Positions 44,767 to 53,502 of a stretch of DNA of 64,000 nt are shown here, piece after piece. The stretch lies in assembly GCA_964407695.1 (NCBI GenBank), contig CAYOWQ010000006.1:1-64000 (forward strand). The letters run 5' to 3'. Positions within the stretch are counted from its first letter, which is position 1; every line of letters starts with the position of its first letter. The notes below the pieces were generated by a model. That model was not told the DNA's origin and did not search any database. It saw nothing but the letters and a program-made list of their open reading frames with translations. Source of the stretch: CAYOWQ01 sp964407695. GTDB taxonomy: Bacteria > Planctomycetota > Phycisphaerae > Phycisphaerales > SM1A02. The position numbers and the translations under genes were made by a program.

Positions 44767-47279
44767 CTCCCTTCGCGATCCATCCCCCTTCGGTCGCCAC
44801 ACCGGCTGCAGTGATCGGTTGCACTCACTGCGGTCTCGCGGTTCCACCGGGCCTTATAGATCCTCATCACGGTGAGCAGTTCTGCTGCGAGGGTTGTCGA
44901 ACGGCGTATCAGATTATTCAGGGGTGCGGCCTTGAAGGGTTCTATGCCGTACGAGCGCAGGGCGGAGATCCGCTCGGCGCGATTCCGAAGAACGTTCGGA
45001 CGTATTCCGAGTTCGACGACCCGGCGTTTCAGAAGCTCTATGTCCGCACGGTCTCCGACAATCGCCGCACGACCGAGGTCTGTGTGCCGGCAGCACACTG
45101 TGCGGCATGCATATGGCTTCTGGAGCGCTTGCCAAGGCTTGCCCCGGGAGTGATCGACGCACGGCTTGATCTCGGAAGAACGCTGCTTCGGATCACTTGG
45201 GATTCATCCCGGGTGAACCTCTCGGAGATCGCGCGGGTCATGGCGACGCTTGGCTATGAGCCACATCCGGCGAGGGGTCCGGCAGCACGATCGGCGATCA
45301 AGGCCGAGGACCGCAAGCAATTGATCCGCCTTGCGGTGGCAGGCGCGTGCGCGGGAAACGTCATGCTTCTGGGCCTGGCCCTGTATGCCGGCCTGTTCAG
45401 CGAAATCGAGCCGTCCATCGTGAACTTCTTCCGGTGGCTCAGCCTGGGATTGAGCACGATGAGCGTGCTCTGGCCCGGACGTGTGTTCCTTCGCAGCGCA
45501 ATCACCTCAATCACCGCTCGAACCATCGGGTTGGATGTACCCATCGCGATCGGTCTCGTGGTGGGTCTGGGCTGGGGCATGTTCAATACAGCGCGCGGCG
45601 AAGGAGAAATCTACTTTGACTCCCTGAGCGTGCTCGTCTTTGCCCTGCTCGTCGGCCGCTGGATTCAGCATCGCCGACAGCGGCAAACGGGCAATGCTCT
45701 TGAGCTCCTGTTCTCGCTGACACCATCGGTGGCCCGTCGCCTGACTGACATTGGCGAGCAGGAAGTTCCGGTTGAGGCCCTGCAACCGGGAGACGTTGTG
45801 GAGGTTCGTGCCGGCGAATGCCTGCCTGGGGATGGGATCATCTGTCGCGGCCGGAGTCATCTCGACCAGAGTCTGCTGACCGGAGAGAGCACGCCGGTCG
45901 GAGTCGGGACAGGTCATGAAGTCTTCGCCGGGGCGCTCAATCTGGAATCACCGATTCAGGTGCGAGTGCTGTCCCTGGGCGCCCAAACCCGGCTCGGACG
46001 GCTGATGACCCTCGTGGAGGACGGGGCAGCCACGCGCGCCCCGATCGTGCGGGCGGCCGACCGCATTGCGTCGTGGTTCGTGATCTGCATCCTGGCGCTG
46101 GCCGGGGCCACGCTTCTGATTCAGGCACGGCACGGCGTTGCGAACGCCGTTGATCACGCCGTGGCATTGCTCATTGTCTGTTGCCCGTGCGCCCTTGGCC
46201 TGGCAACTCCGCTCGCGATGACCGTCGCCATCGGCCGTGCCGCCCAGCGCGGCATGCTGGTGAAGAGCGGTGAGGCGATCGAGCGGCTCGCCAGCCGTGG
46301 ACGCGTCTATCTTGACAAGACCGGCACCATTACGGAGGGACGGCTGCATCTTCTGGACTGGGCGGGCGACTCGTCGATCAAGCCGCTGGTGGCGGCGGTC
46401 GAGCGTCATTCGAATCATCCAGTTGCGCGAGCCCTCGTTCGTGATCTTGGTGGGGAGACCACGGAGGAGGCGGAGGATGTCGCTGCCACCACAGGCTGCG
46501 GAATCAGGGGCGTCGTGAACGGACGAGCGATTGTCGTCGGGTCGCCGGCGTACGTGGGCGAGGGTCTGCCCTTGCCGGATTGGATGACGTCGATTCTTGA
46601 CCAGGCTCTAGACCAGGGCGCTACGCCGGTGGCGATGTCAGTCGATGGAACGATCTGTGGGCTGGCAACTCTGGGGGATCGTGTGCGGTCCGACGCGGTC
46701 GAATCTGTCCGTGCCCTGCGTGCGGCAGGCTGGGAGGTGGGGATGCTGAGCGGTGATCACCCAGCGGTTGCAAGGGCGGTTGGAGCACAGCTGGGGCTTG
46801 ACCCGGAACTGATCAGGGGCGGGATGTCGCCGGAGGCGAAGCTGCGGGAGGTGGCGGAGGCCTCTCGTCGTGGATCGGTGGTCATGGTGGGCGATGGCGT
46901 CAATGACGCGGCGGCCCTGGCCGCGGCGGGTGTTGGAATTGCGGTTCATGGCGGGGCTGAGGCGTCACTGGCGGCGGCGGACATCTATCTTGACCGGCCG
47001 GGCCTGAAACCCATCGTTGAACTGATGGATGCCTCAACGCAAACACTTCGGGTGATCCGATTGAATCTGGTGGTGTCGCTGGCCTACAACGCGGTTGCAG
47101 CCGGACTCGCGATAACCGGGGTCATCAATCCGTTAATTGCGGCCGTTCTGATGCCGCTAAGCTCACTGACCGTTGTGACTCTTTCGTTTCGCTTACCGAC
47201 CTTTCGCAAGGTGGAGAAGGCGAACGAGAAACTTCCAGCGGGACTCCGGCCGCGGAGGGCTGAACTGCCATGTCCGTGA
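44763..47279 (+). CDS. ccoI: Copper-translocating P-type ATPase for cbb3 assembly
   Basis: The protein is 838 residues; ATG 44763 overlaps the upstream stop in the same way as its neighbours, though a GTG at 44751 is possible. The N-terminus carries GCTHCG and FCCEGCRTAYQIIQGCG, the CcoI-specific cysteine-rich start, then an HMA fold (CAACIWLLERLPRLAPGVID). The membrane CPC is in VCCPCALGLATPLAM, phosphorylation DKTGT in YLDKTGTITEG, hinge VGDGVNDAAALAAAGVGIA. It exports Cu to the periplasm for the oxidase CuB centre. Confidence 0.95.
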   Translation: MTPFAIHPPSVATPAAVIGCTHCGLAVPPGLIDPHHGEQFCCEGCRTAYQIIQGCGLEGFYAVRAQGGDPLGAIPKNVRTYSEFDDPAFQKLYVRTVSDNRRTTEVCVPAAHCAACIWLLERLPRLAPGVIDARLDLGRTLLRITWDSSRVNLSEIARVMATLGYEPHPARGPAARSAIKAEDRKQLIRLAVAGACAGNVMLLGLALYAGLFSEIEPSIVNFFRWLSLGLSTMSVLWPGRVFLRSAITSITARTIGLDVPIAIGLVVGLGWGMFNTARGEGEIYFDSLSVLVFALLVGRWIQHRRQRQTGNALELLFSLTPSVARRLTDIGEQEVPVEALQPGDVVEVRAGECLPGDGIICRGRSHLDQSLLTGESTPVGVGTGHEVFAGALNLESPIQVRVLSLGAQTRLGRLMTLVEDGAATRAPIVRAADRIASWFVICILALAGATLLIQARHGVANAVDHAVALLIVCCPCALGLATPLAMTVAIGRAAQRGMLVKSGEAIERLASRGRVYLDKTGTITEGRLHLLDWAGDSSIKPLVAAVERHSNHPVARALVRDLGGETTEEAEDVAATTGCGIRGVVNGRAIVVGSPAYVGEGLPLPDWMTSILDQALDQGATPVAMSVDGTICGLATLGDRVRSDAVESVRALRAAGWEVGMLSGDHPAVARAVGAQLGLDPELIRGGMSPEAKLREVAEASRRGSVVMVGDGVNDAAALAAAGVGIAVHGGAEASLAAADIYLDRPGLKPIVELMDASTQTLRVIRLNLVVSLAYNAVAAGLAITGVINPLIAAVLMPLSSLTVVTLSFRLPTFRKVEKANEKLPAGLRPRRAELPCP

Positions 47280-47425
47280 TCTTTGTCGTGTTACCCCTGG
47301 CCCTGGTGCTGGCCGGGGCTGCATTGGCGGCGTTTATCTGGGCCGTCCGTCAGGGGCAACTCGACGATCTGGACACGCCCGCCCTTCGCATGCTGCATGA
47401 TGACGAATCCGATATCGTTCGATAG
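47270..47425 (+). CDS. ccoS: cbb3 oxidase maturation protein CcoS
   Basis: A 51-residue protein beginning MSVIFVVLPLALVLAGAALA, one membrane helix, then AFIWAVRQGQLDDLDTPALR and a short acidic end. The Phe-x-W-x-x-x-x-GQ-DDL-TPA pattern is diagnostic of CcoS, which is needed for cofactor insertion. It overlaps the ccoI end by 10 bp. Confidence 0.93.
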   Translation: MSVIFVVLPLALVLAGAALAAFIWAVRQGQLDDLDTPALRMLHDDESDIVR

Positions 47426-47470
47426 TCGATTCTCCCGGACGATATCGATCAAATCGAGGATACTGAAGCC

Positions 47471-48190
47471 ATGGGCGCCATTATCTCACTGCTCATTGTT
47501 ATCGCCGTGTCATTTGTCGTGGTCCGGGTTGGCACAAACGCCTTGATCATGACAGGCCTGGCCCATGACGTCGCAAGCTTTCAAGCTTGCTCGGCCTTCT
47601 TCGGTGTCGGCTTTACGACGCACGAGGCGGAGCTTGTGGTCTCGGACCCGGCCCGACGGCGAGTGATCAAGCACCTCATCATTATTGGAAACATCGGGCT
47701 CACGGCAGGAGCCGGCTCGATCATCGTGGCATTTGTCAAGGCGGGCGATCCCGGCGAGGAGCTCCGTGTGCTCCTGTTTATTGTTCTTGGCAGCGTGGGC
47801 CTGCTCCTGCTGGCGCTCTTGCCGCCGGTGAGAGCCTTCATCGATTCGATGATTCGCGCATCGTTGCGGCACTCCGGCGTATCTCAGCCGGCAGACTTCG
47901 CGCTGCTCCTCCGCGTTGCCTCGGGCTACGTGGTGGAGGAGGTTCACATCGACGCAGCCCACCCGCTCGTCGGACGATCGCTGAAGGATCTGCGCCTGGG
48001 GAGTCAGGGGGTCGTTGTTCTGGGGGCCACCCGCCAATCCCCTGGTGGAAAGGATGAGTACTTCGGCGCTCCCAGCGGAGATTTCTCGCTTGAGCGCGGG
48101 GACCGCCTGATCGTCTACGGGCAGATAAAGAAGATCGCTGAATTGCTCAAGGTCAGCTCGATCACCGGCTCATCGAGTTTGCCCGTGTAA
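47471..48190 (+). CDS. Membrane protein with TrkA C-terminal (RCK_C) domain
   Basis: The protein is 239 residues. A signal-anchor-like first helix (IISLLIVIAVSFVVVRVG) is followed by ACSAFFGVGFTTHEAELVV, which resembles a channel pore loop or a single-pass transporter segment, then two further helices (HLIIIGNIGLTAGAGSIIVAF, VLLFIVLGSVGLLLLALLPP). The last about 85 residues are a TrkA_C fold (VVEEVHIDAAHPLVGRSLKD, LGSQGVVVLGATR, SGDFSLERGDRLIVYGQ). TrkA_C domains bind small ligands and gate ion transporters. It follows ccoS by 45 bp; its link to the oxidase is unproven. Confidence 0.7.
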   Translation: MGAIISLLIVIAVSFVVVRVGTNALIMTGLAHDVASFQACSAFFGVGFTTHEAELVVSDPARRRVIKHLIIIGNIGLTAGAGSIIVAFVKAGDPGEELRVLLFIVLGSVGLLLLALLPPVRAFIDSMIRASLRHSGVSQPADFALLLRVASGYVVEEVHIDAAHPLVGRSLKDLRLGSQGVVVLGATRQSPGGKDEYFGAPSGDFSLERGDRLIVYGQIKKIAELLKVSSITGSSSLPV

Positions 48191-48195
48191 ACCAT

Positions 48196-49281
48196 TCAGG
48201 CTGTTCGGGCGGCGGTCTGACCTCGTGCGAACGCGGCGATATGGTCGGCGATCCGCGAGAGCGGCGAGACAGTCGTAACGCCGCCAAGTTTCACGGCCTC
48301 AGCCGGCATGCCGTACACCACACACGACGCCTCATCCTGGGCGATGGTCCACGCGCCGGCCCGGTGCATGTTGAGCATGCCGCCGGCCCCATCGTGGCCC
48401 ATACCCGTCATGATCACGCCCATGGCGTTGGCGCCGGCATGCCTGGCGGTGGAGTCGAACATGACCTCGACCGAAGGTCGATGGCGGCAGACTCGCGGGC
48501 CGTCGGTGATGCGGACAATGTATCGGGCTCCATCGCGGGCCAACTGCATGTGCCGGTTTCCAGGCGCAATCAGGGCCACGCCGGGTGTCACGCGGTCGCC
48601 ATCGCGCGCCTCCCGCACTTCAATCTCACATAATGAGTTAAGCCGCTCCGCAAACGACGCCGTGAATCCCTCGGGCATGTGCTGGGTGACAATCAGACCC
48701 GGCATCCGGCGATTCAGGGCCTCGAGGACCACACGGAGCGCTTCGGTGCCGCCGGTGGAGGCGCCGATCGCCACGACCTTTTCAGTTGTCTCCGCGAGTG
48801 CTGCGGTCACGTTTGGAGCAGACGATCGCGCCTTTGGAGTCACGGCCGATAATCTGGGCTGGACCTTGATGCTCGCCGCCGATTTGATGATCTCCGCCAG
48901 TTGCGATGCGAGATCTCCGACCGAATACGACTCATTGGGCTTCGAGAGCACCTCAATGGCCCCGGCTTCAAGACACTCGATGGCGAGCGCTCGACCCTTC
49001 GCGGTCAGCGAGCTGACAATGATCACCGGCATCGGATGGTGCTTCATCAGCCGACGAAGAAACGAGAGCCCATCCATCCGCGGCATTTCAATATCCAGCG
49101 TAATCACATCCGGCTGAAGCTGAACGATCTGGTCGCGAGCCATGAAAGGATCGGGAGCAGCGCCGACAACCTGGATGCCGGGTTGCTGCGACAGTTCTCG
49201 AGTGAGCACCTGTCGAACGATTGAGGAATCATCGACGATGAGAACTCTGACGTCGCGAAGAGCTCCGGCTCGGGGATCCAT
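48196..49281 (-). CDS. cheB: Chemotaxis response regulator methylesterase
   Basis: The protein is 361 residues. The receiver (DVRVLIVDDSSIVRQVL, phosphoacceptor in VITLDIEMPRMDG, Lys in LSKP) is joined by a linker to the CheB catalytic domain with Ser in IGASTGGTEALR, His in VTQHMPEGFTASFAERL and Asp in MTGMGHDGAGGM. It demethylates or deamidates receptor glutamates and is activated by CheA. It is last in the minus-strand chemotaxis run, with its end 6 bp from the convergent TrkA_C gene. Confidence 0.96.
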   Translation of the reverse strand: MDPRAGALRDVRVLIVDDSSIVRQVLTRELSQQPGIQVVGAAPDPFMARDQIVQLQPDVITLDIEMPRMDGLSFLRRLMKHHPMPVIIVSSLTAKGRALAIECLEAGAIEVLSKPNESYSVGDLASQLAEIIKSAASIKVQPRLSAVTPKARSSAPNVTAALAETTEKVVAIGASTGGTEALRVVLEALNRRMPGLIVTQHMPEGFTASFAERLNSLCEIEVREARDGDRVTPGVALIAPGNRHMQLARDGARYIVRITDGPRVCRHRPSVEVMFDSTARHAGANAMGVIMTGMGHDGAGGMLNMHRAGAWTIAQDEASCVVYGMPAEAVKLGGVTTVSPLSRIADHIAAFARGQTAARTA

Positions 49282-49302
49282 GGCACATACTCCCTGAAAG
49301 CG

Positions 49303-49743
49303 TCAGGCGGCATTCCGCCAGCAGACGCGCAACCTCTCCCCACACGAGTCAAGTTCGCAGGTGCATCCACCGCACGAATCCGTGCAATCGGGGGCTGCGG
49401 TCTCGGGCAGGCCGAGACGAATGGGTTCCGTGGCGCCTCCAAGCTCGATCACGACCGAGCCTCCCACAATGTTTGCAAGCTCCTTGATGGCGTCGATTCC
49501 GTGTTCCGTCACATTGACTTCATCGGGCTCGACGCCCAACAAACTGGCCGCAAGTTCCTTGAGAAATCCATCACTGGCGGCCAGGTGAAGTTCTCCGGCA
49601 AGTGGACCGGTGTAGTTGATCTTGGCCGCGTGTCGGAAGGCAACGCCGGCTTGGCCCTCGGCCGGTTCGGTCAGGACGAAGGCGGTCCGTTCGAGGGCCT
49701 CGGTTGTGAGCTGGGCCAGACGATCTGGAGTGATGTCGCTCAT
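49303..49743 (-). CDS. cheX: CheX-type CheY phosphatase with cysteine-rich loop
   Basis: The protein is 146 residues from MSDITPDRLAQLTT, starting in an ATGA overlap with the upstream cheY. It has the CheX/CheC pattern: AKINYTGPLAGELHLAAS, and the active-site-like E-x-x-N in IKELANIVGGSVV. Near the end are six Cys at 120, 124, 127, 129, 134 and 141 (CTDSCGGCTCELDSCGERL), which are not part of the usual fold and could bind a metal or Fe-S cluster. It differs from the other CheX at 56799. Presumed to remove phosphate from CheY. Confidence 0.75.
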   Translation of the reverse strand: MSDITPDRLAQLTTEALERTAFVLTEPAEGQAGVAFRHAAKINYTGPLAGELHLAASDGFLKELAASLLGVEPDEVNVTEHGIDAIKELANIVGGSVVIELGGATEPIRLGLPETAAPDCTDSCGGCTCELDSCGERLRVCWRNAA

Positions 49744-50123
49744 GTATTGACTCCCATGATGCGGCCGACGAGTCGGCACAGGTCTTCGGGTTCGAACGGC
49801 TTATGGAGGCGATCGGTGACTCCCATGTGGGCGAGCCGGTCGAGTCGTGCCTGATTCGCCTCGGTGCTCACGATGACCACGTGAATGTCAGCGCATTCCG
49901 GTCGCGATCGAAGCTCCTTGATGAACGACTCTCCATCCATCACCGGCATGTTGAGGTCAAGCAGGACCAGGTCGACGGCGACAGACTCGATCACCTCGAT
50001 CGCTTCTTTGCCGTTCCCGGCGTCCTGGATGCGCTCTTCGGGGATGCCCGCCATGCGAACCACCTTGCGAACCGCTCGCCGCAGGATCGGCGAATCGTCA
50101 ACGATCAGGACATTGCAATTCAT
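49740..50123 (-). CDS. cheY: Chemotaxis response regulator CheY-like
   Basis: The protein is 127 residues, a stand-alone receiver. It has NVLIVDDSPILRRAVRKVVR, phosphoacceptor Asp in VDLVLLDLNMPVMDGESFIK, Thr in VIVSTEANQ and Lys in RLHKPFEPEDL. It overlaps cheD and cheX by four bases on either side. CheY carries the signal from CheA to the motor. The motor type is not evident in this window. Confidence 0.92.
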   Translation of the reverse strand: MNCNVLIVDDSPILRRAVRKVVRMAGIPEERIQDAGNGKEAIEVIESVAVDLVLLDLNMPVMDGESFIKELRSRPECADIHVVIVSTEANQARLDRLAHMGVTDRLHKPFEPEDLCRLVGRIMGVNT

Positions 50124-50680
50124 GCCGGGACCTCCGCGGCGACGCCGCGCTTGGGCTGCCAGATCACTTGCTCTTGCGCTTTGGTGCGCACCGTCACTAG
50201 TCCGTCCACGAGCCGGAGCGTCAGCGTCCGGCAGATGCTTCCACCGGTTTCCTCGGCGGCGATCAGGATGTTGTTCTTCCAGAACAGCTTTCGCAGGATG
50301 GTGCGATTACGGGATCCGATCTTGAACTGAATATCGTCGCCGAGTACTTCTGCGCCGCCGGCAGCACAGACGACAAGTCGTTCCTTCTTGGCTCCCAACT
50401 CGTAGGCGCGTTTGAAGAGCAGCGGAATTCCGGTGTCGCCGAACATGGCGGGGTTCTTCTCGGCTTTCTCGTCGTTCAGGGTCGCGTTGGGGAGCATGAA
50501 ATGCAGCATCCCTCCCACCCGGGCAATCGGGTCGTACAGCGTCACGCCGATGCAGGACCCAAGAGCGAAGGTGATGATGCTCGCGCCCGGATCACTGGTC
50601 AGCACGACGTCGGCGACGCCCACAACGATGCGACTCGATGTCTGATCCTGAACCTCTGATTCGGGCAGAGTTGTCTTCAA
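50120..50680 (-). CDS. cheD: Chemoreceptor glutamine deamidase
   Basis: The protein is 186 residues. The catalytic Cys is C43 in ALGSCIGVTLYDP, His is H60 in GGMLHFMLPNAT, and Thr follows at about 67. Other signature blocks are RAYELGAKKERLVVCAAGG and IGSRNRTILRKLFWKNNI. CheD deamidates receptor Gln and docks to CheC/CheX-type phosphatases; the adjacent cheX and cheY in overlapping genes support that. It starts 13 bp after the cheR stop. Confidence 0.95.
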   Translation of the reverse strand: MKTTLPESEVQDQTSSRIVVGVADVVLTSDPGASIITFALGSCIGVTLYDPIARVGGMLHFMLPNATLNDEKAEKNPAMFGDTGIPLLFKRAYELGAKKERLVVCAAGGAEVLGDDIQFKIGSRNRTILRKLFWKNNILIAAEETGGSICRTLTLRLVDGLVTVRTKAQEQVIWQPKRGVAAEVPA

Positions 50681-50692
50681 AAACGACCTCCG

Positions 50693-51520
50693 TTACTTCA
50701 GATACAGTGACGCCTGCACCGGCTTGAACGGCACCTGCAGGCCCGAGAGCGTTTCGGCGCTGCCCACCGCCATGACTCCGCCTGGACGAAGCAGGTTGTA
50801 GAAGCGCGTCACCAGATTCTGTCGTGTGGGCTGATCGAAGTAGATCATCACGTTTCGACAGAAAATTACGTCGAACGGGCCGCGCATCGGCCAATCGCCC
50901 ATCAGGTTCAACTGAGCCACCTGCACCATCTTGCGCAGACCCTGGGACACCGCGAACTTCCCGGCTCCGGCCTCCACGAAATGCGCCTTGAAGAGATCGC
51001 GGGGAACATCCGACACCTGCTTGGCGTCATAGATGCCTGCCTTGGCCTGCTCGACGGCGAAATTCGAAAGGTCCGTGGCCAGGATCTTGAAATCCCAGCG
51101 ATCAAGGTCGGGAAGCGATTCAATGGCATTCATCGCCATCGAGTACGGCTCGCATCCAATCGAACATCCTGCCGACCAGATGCGAATTCTTCGGCCCGGC
51201 GTGGTCGTATTGCCCCGCGCGAGCCCCGTGTAGAACTCCCGCTCCAGGTAGTCGAAGTGTCCCCGATCACGGAAGAAGCTGGTCACATTCGTCGACAGGA
51301 TGTCGAAGAACACCAGCATGTCCTCCTCGCTCGCATCGTGTTCGAGATGATGCAAGTACTGCTCCACCGTCGAAAAATCACTTCGGCGCACAAACGACGA
51401 CAGGCGATTCGCCACCAGAGGCATTTTTCGCTCGGTCAACTGAAGACCCCAACGCTCTCGAACCAGAGTCGAGATCCGCTTGAAGTCCTTCGGAGAGAGG
51501 TCGGTCATGACGGTGGACAT
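50693..51520 (-). CDS. cheR: Chemotaxis protein methyltransferase
   Basis: The protein is 275 residues from MSTVMTDLSPKDFKRI (ATG 51508 possible). The N-terminal helical domain (LQLTERKMPLVANRLSSFVR) precedes the SAM-binding domain: NVTSFFRDRGHF, RIWSAGCSIGCEPYSMAM, ILATDLSNFAVEQA and FDVIFCRNVMIYFD. The usual GEEPYS is GCEPYS here, a mild change. It methylates MCP glutamates. A hairpin in the 59-bp gap to the MCP gene may lower its expression. Confidence 0.95.
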   Translation of the reverse strand: MSTVMTDLSPKDFKRISTLVRERWGLQLTERKMPLVANRLSSFVRRSDFSTVEQYLHHLEHDASEEDMLVFFDILSTNVTSFFRDRGHFDYLEREFYTGLARGNTTTPGRRIRIWSAGCSIGCEPYSMAMNAIESLPDLDRWDFKILATDLSNFAVEQAKAGIYDAKQVSDVPRDLFKAHFVEAGAGKFAVSQGLRKMVQVAQLNLMGDWPMRGPFDVIFCRNVMIYFDQPTRQNLVTRFYNLLRPGGVMAVGSAETLSGLQVPFKPVQASLYLK

Positions 51521-51540
51521 GATGAACTGATCTGAGAAGA

Positions 51541-51568
51541 CCTCGCCGGCGCTTTCGCACCGGCGAGG
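51541..51568 (-). terminator. Hairpin between MCP gene and cheR
   Basis: CCTCGCCGG and CCGGCGAGG form a perfect 9-bp stem around a 10-base loop, 12 bp after the MCP stop. On the minus strand it is followed by TCTTCTC. It may end part of the cheA-cheW-MCP message and set lower levels of cheR-cheD-cheY-cheX-cheB. Confidence 0.6.
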
Positions 51569-51579
51569 CGAGATACACA

Positions 51580-53469
51580 TCAGAACGTCGCCAGAACTTC
51601 TTCATCCTCGAGCGGAATCATCTGCTCAGCCTTGCTCCGGCTGCTGCCTCCGCCCTTGGTCGAAGCCGCTAGCGACTGCATCTTGGTGGCGCCGCCGGCG
51701 TTCGAACCCGACGACGGCTTCTGCGTCCGGGTCGGCGTCGGGCGCGAACCGCCGCTCGGCTTCGCCGAGAACGACTGCGACTGCACCTGGCTGACCTTGA
51801 ACTGGTTGACCAGCTCGCGCAGTGAGGCCACCTGAGCGGACGTCTCCTCAGCGCTTGACGCCAGCTCTTCCGAGTTGCCGGCGTTCTGCTGGGTCACCTT
51901 GTCGAGTTGGCTCACGCCGGTGTTGACCTGCGAAATGCCGGTCGCCTGCTCGCCCGAGGCCGATGCAATCTCGGAGAGAAGCGTGTTCACCTTGTTGGTG
52001 CTCGCGGCGATCTCTTCAAGAGCCTGGCCGACGCGCTCGGCGATCTCGACGCCGTTGTCGGCCCGCTTCGACGCCTCTTCGATCATGGAAGAGGTGTTCT
52101 TGGCCGCCTCGGCCGATCGCTGGGCCAGATTGCGCACTTCCTCGGCCACCACCGCAAAGCCCTTGCCCGCCTCACCGGCACGGGCAGCCTCAACGGCGGC
52201 ATTCAACGCCAGCAGGTTGGTCTGGAACGCGATCTCGTCGATCACCTTGATGATCTTTGAAATCTCTGACGATGACTGCTTGATCTCGTTCATCGCCTTC
52301 GACATCTGGCCCATTTCCTGCTGGCCGCGATCGGCGGCACGCTTGGATTCCTCAGAAAGCGAGTTGGCCTGCTTGGCGTTCTCGGCATTCTGCTGAGTCA
52401 TGGACGACATCTCTTCGAGGGATGCGGAGATCTGCTCAAGGCTCGAAGCCTGTTCGCTGGCGCCCTGAGCAAGAGACTGGCTGGCGGAGGAAATCTGGCC
52501 GGCGCCGGAATCGATCTGGCCCGTGCCGGTCATCACTTCCGCGATCACGCTCTCGATCTTGGCGACGAAGGTATTGAACCACTTGCCAAGCTGGCCAATC
52601 TCGTCCTCGCTGTTGACATCGACCCGCTGGGTCAGGTCACCTTCGCCCTGGGCAATGTCCTTGATGCGGTCGAGGAGAATGCCGATCGGGCGGCCGAACA
52701 TCTTGCGCATGAGCCACACGAAGAGGATCAACGCCCCGATGGCCAGCGGCACGGTATACATCAGGCCGCTGCCGATGAAACCGGCCACCTGCTGATCGAC
52801 CGGAGCCAGCGGCACCATGACGTGATACGCGCCGTGCATGTAACCGGCCTTCCAGCCCTCCATCGGGAATCCAACGATGTCCTTGCCCGACGTATTTTCC
52901 GGACTCGGATTACCGTGGCAGGTCAGACAGTCATCGGTCAGGCGGATGGCCCGCATGTAGTGAAGAATGTTAGTGTCGCGGTCGATTCGAGCGACGGTTT
53001 CCGCGCCGTTGGCCTGTACCTGCGTCGTCAGATCGCGCAACAGTTGCTCGTCGAACGACCCGCCCTTGGGCTCGTTGTCCTTGTTGCGGGCTTCGAAGGC
53101 GGAAATGTGAAACTCGATGCCTTCGCGCTTGGCGGCTTCCTGCGCTGCGGTCCAGCCGGCGACGACCGGAACCGTTCCGAAGATCGAGGCCTCCGTGTAG
53201 GAGCGACCCGACTTCTGCAGAGTCTCGAGTTCTTCGAGCATCTCCTCTTCGTTAAAGGTGTGCCGTAGGTGCAGCCGAGCGACATGGTTCTTCGCTTCAT
53301 CAGCGACGGCCGTGAATGCACCGGCGCGGGCGATGAAGGCGTCTTCCGCTGACTTGCGGAATCCGCTGACGAAGACGAAGTAATTCACACAAACAACACC
53401 GACCAGGATGATGAGCGTGAGCCCGATGATTCGCGTGCTCAGCCCGAGTGATTTGAGTTTCTGGATCAT
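51580..53469 (-). CDS. Methyl-accepting chemotaxis protein with periplasmic haem motif
   Basis: The protein is 629 residues. N-terminal helix (LTLIILVGVVCVNYFVFVSGF), then a periplasmic domain of about 200 residues with LTDDCLTCHGNPSPENTSG (C181-x-x-C184-H185) and GAYHVMVPLAPVDQQVAGF, the pattern of Tll0287-like haem sensor domains. A second helix leads into HAMP (GRPIGILLDRIKDIAQGEGD) and the MA signalling domain with hairpin tip IDEIAFQTNLLALNAAVEAARAGEAGKGFAVVAEEVRNLA. The C-terminal 70 residues are a disordered Ser/Gly/Lys stretch ending in DEEVLATF, which might tether CheR or CheD. It likely senses redox state, NO or O2. Confidence 0.92.
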   Translation of the reverse strand: MIQKLKSLGLSTRIIGLTLIILVGVVCVNYFVFVSGFRKSAEDAFIARAGAFTAVADEAKNHVARLHLRHTFNEEEMLEELETLQKSGRSYTEASIFGTVPVVAGWTAAQEAAKREGIEFHISAFEARNKDNEPKGGSFDEQLLRDLTTQVQANGAETVARIDRDTNILHYMRAIRLTDDCLTCHGNPSPENTSGKDIVGFPMEGWKAGYMHGAYHVMVPLAPVDQQVAGFIGSGLMYTVPLAIGALILFVWLMRKMFGRPIGILLDRIKDIAQGEGDLTQRVDVNSEDEIGQLGKWFNTFVAKIESVIAEVMTGTGQIDSGAGQISSASQSLAQGASEQASSLEQISASLEEMSSMTQQNAENAKQANSLSEESKRAADRGQQEMGQMSKAMNEIKQSSSEISKIIKVIDEIAFQTNLLALNAAVEAARAGEAGKGFAVVAEEVRNLAQRSAEAAKNTSSMIEEASKRADNGVEIAERVGQALEEIAASTNKVNTLLSEIASASGEQATGISQVNTGVSQLDKVTQQNAGNSEELASSAEETSAQVASLRELVNQFKVSQVQSQSFSAKPSGGSRPTPTRTQKPSSGSNAGGATKMQSLAASTKGGGSSRSKAEQMIPLEDEEVLATF

Positions 53470-53502
53470 GATGTGATTCTCCTCAATGAAGCAGCCTTGG
53501 CC

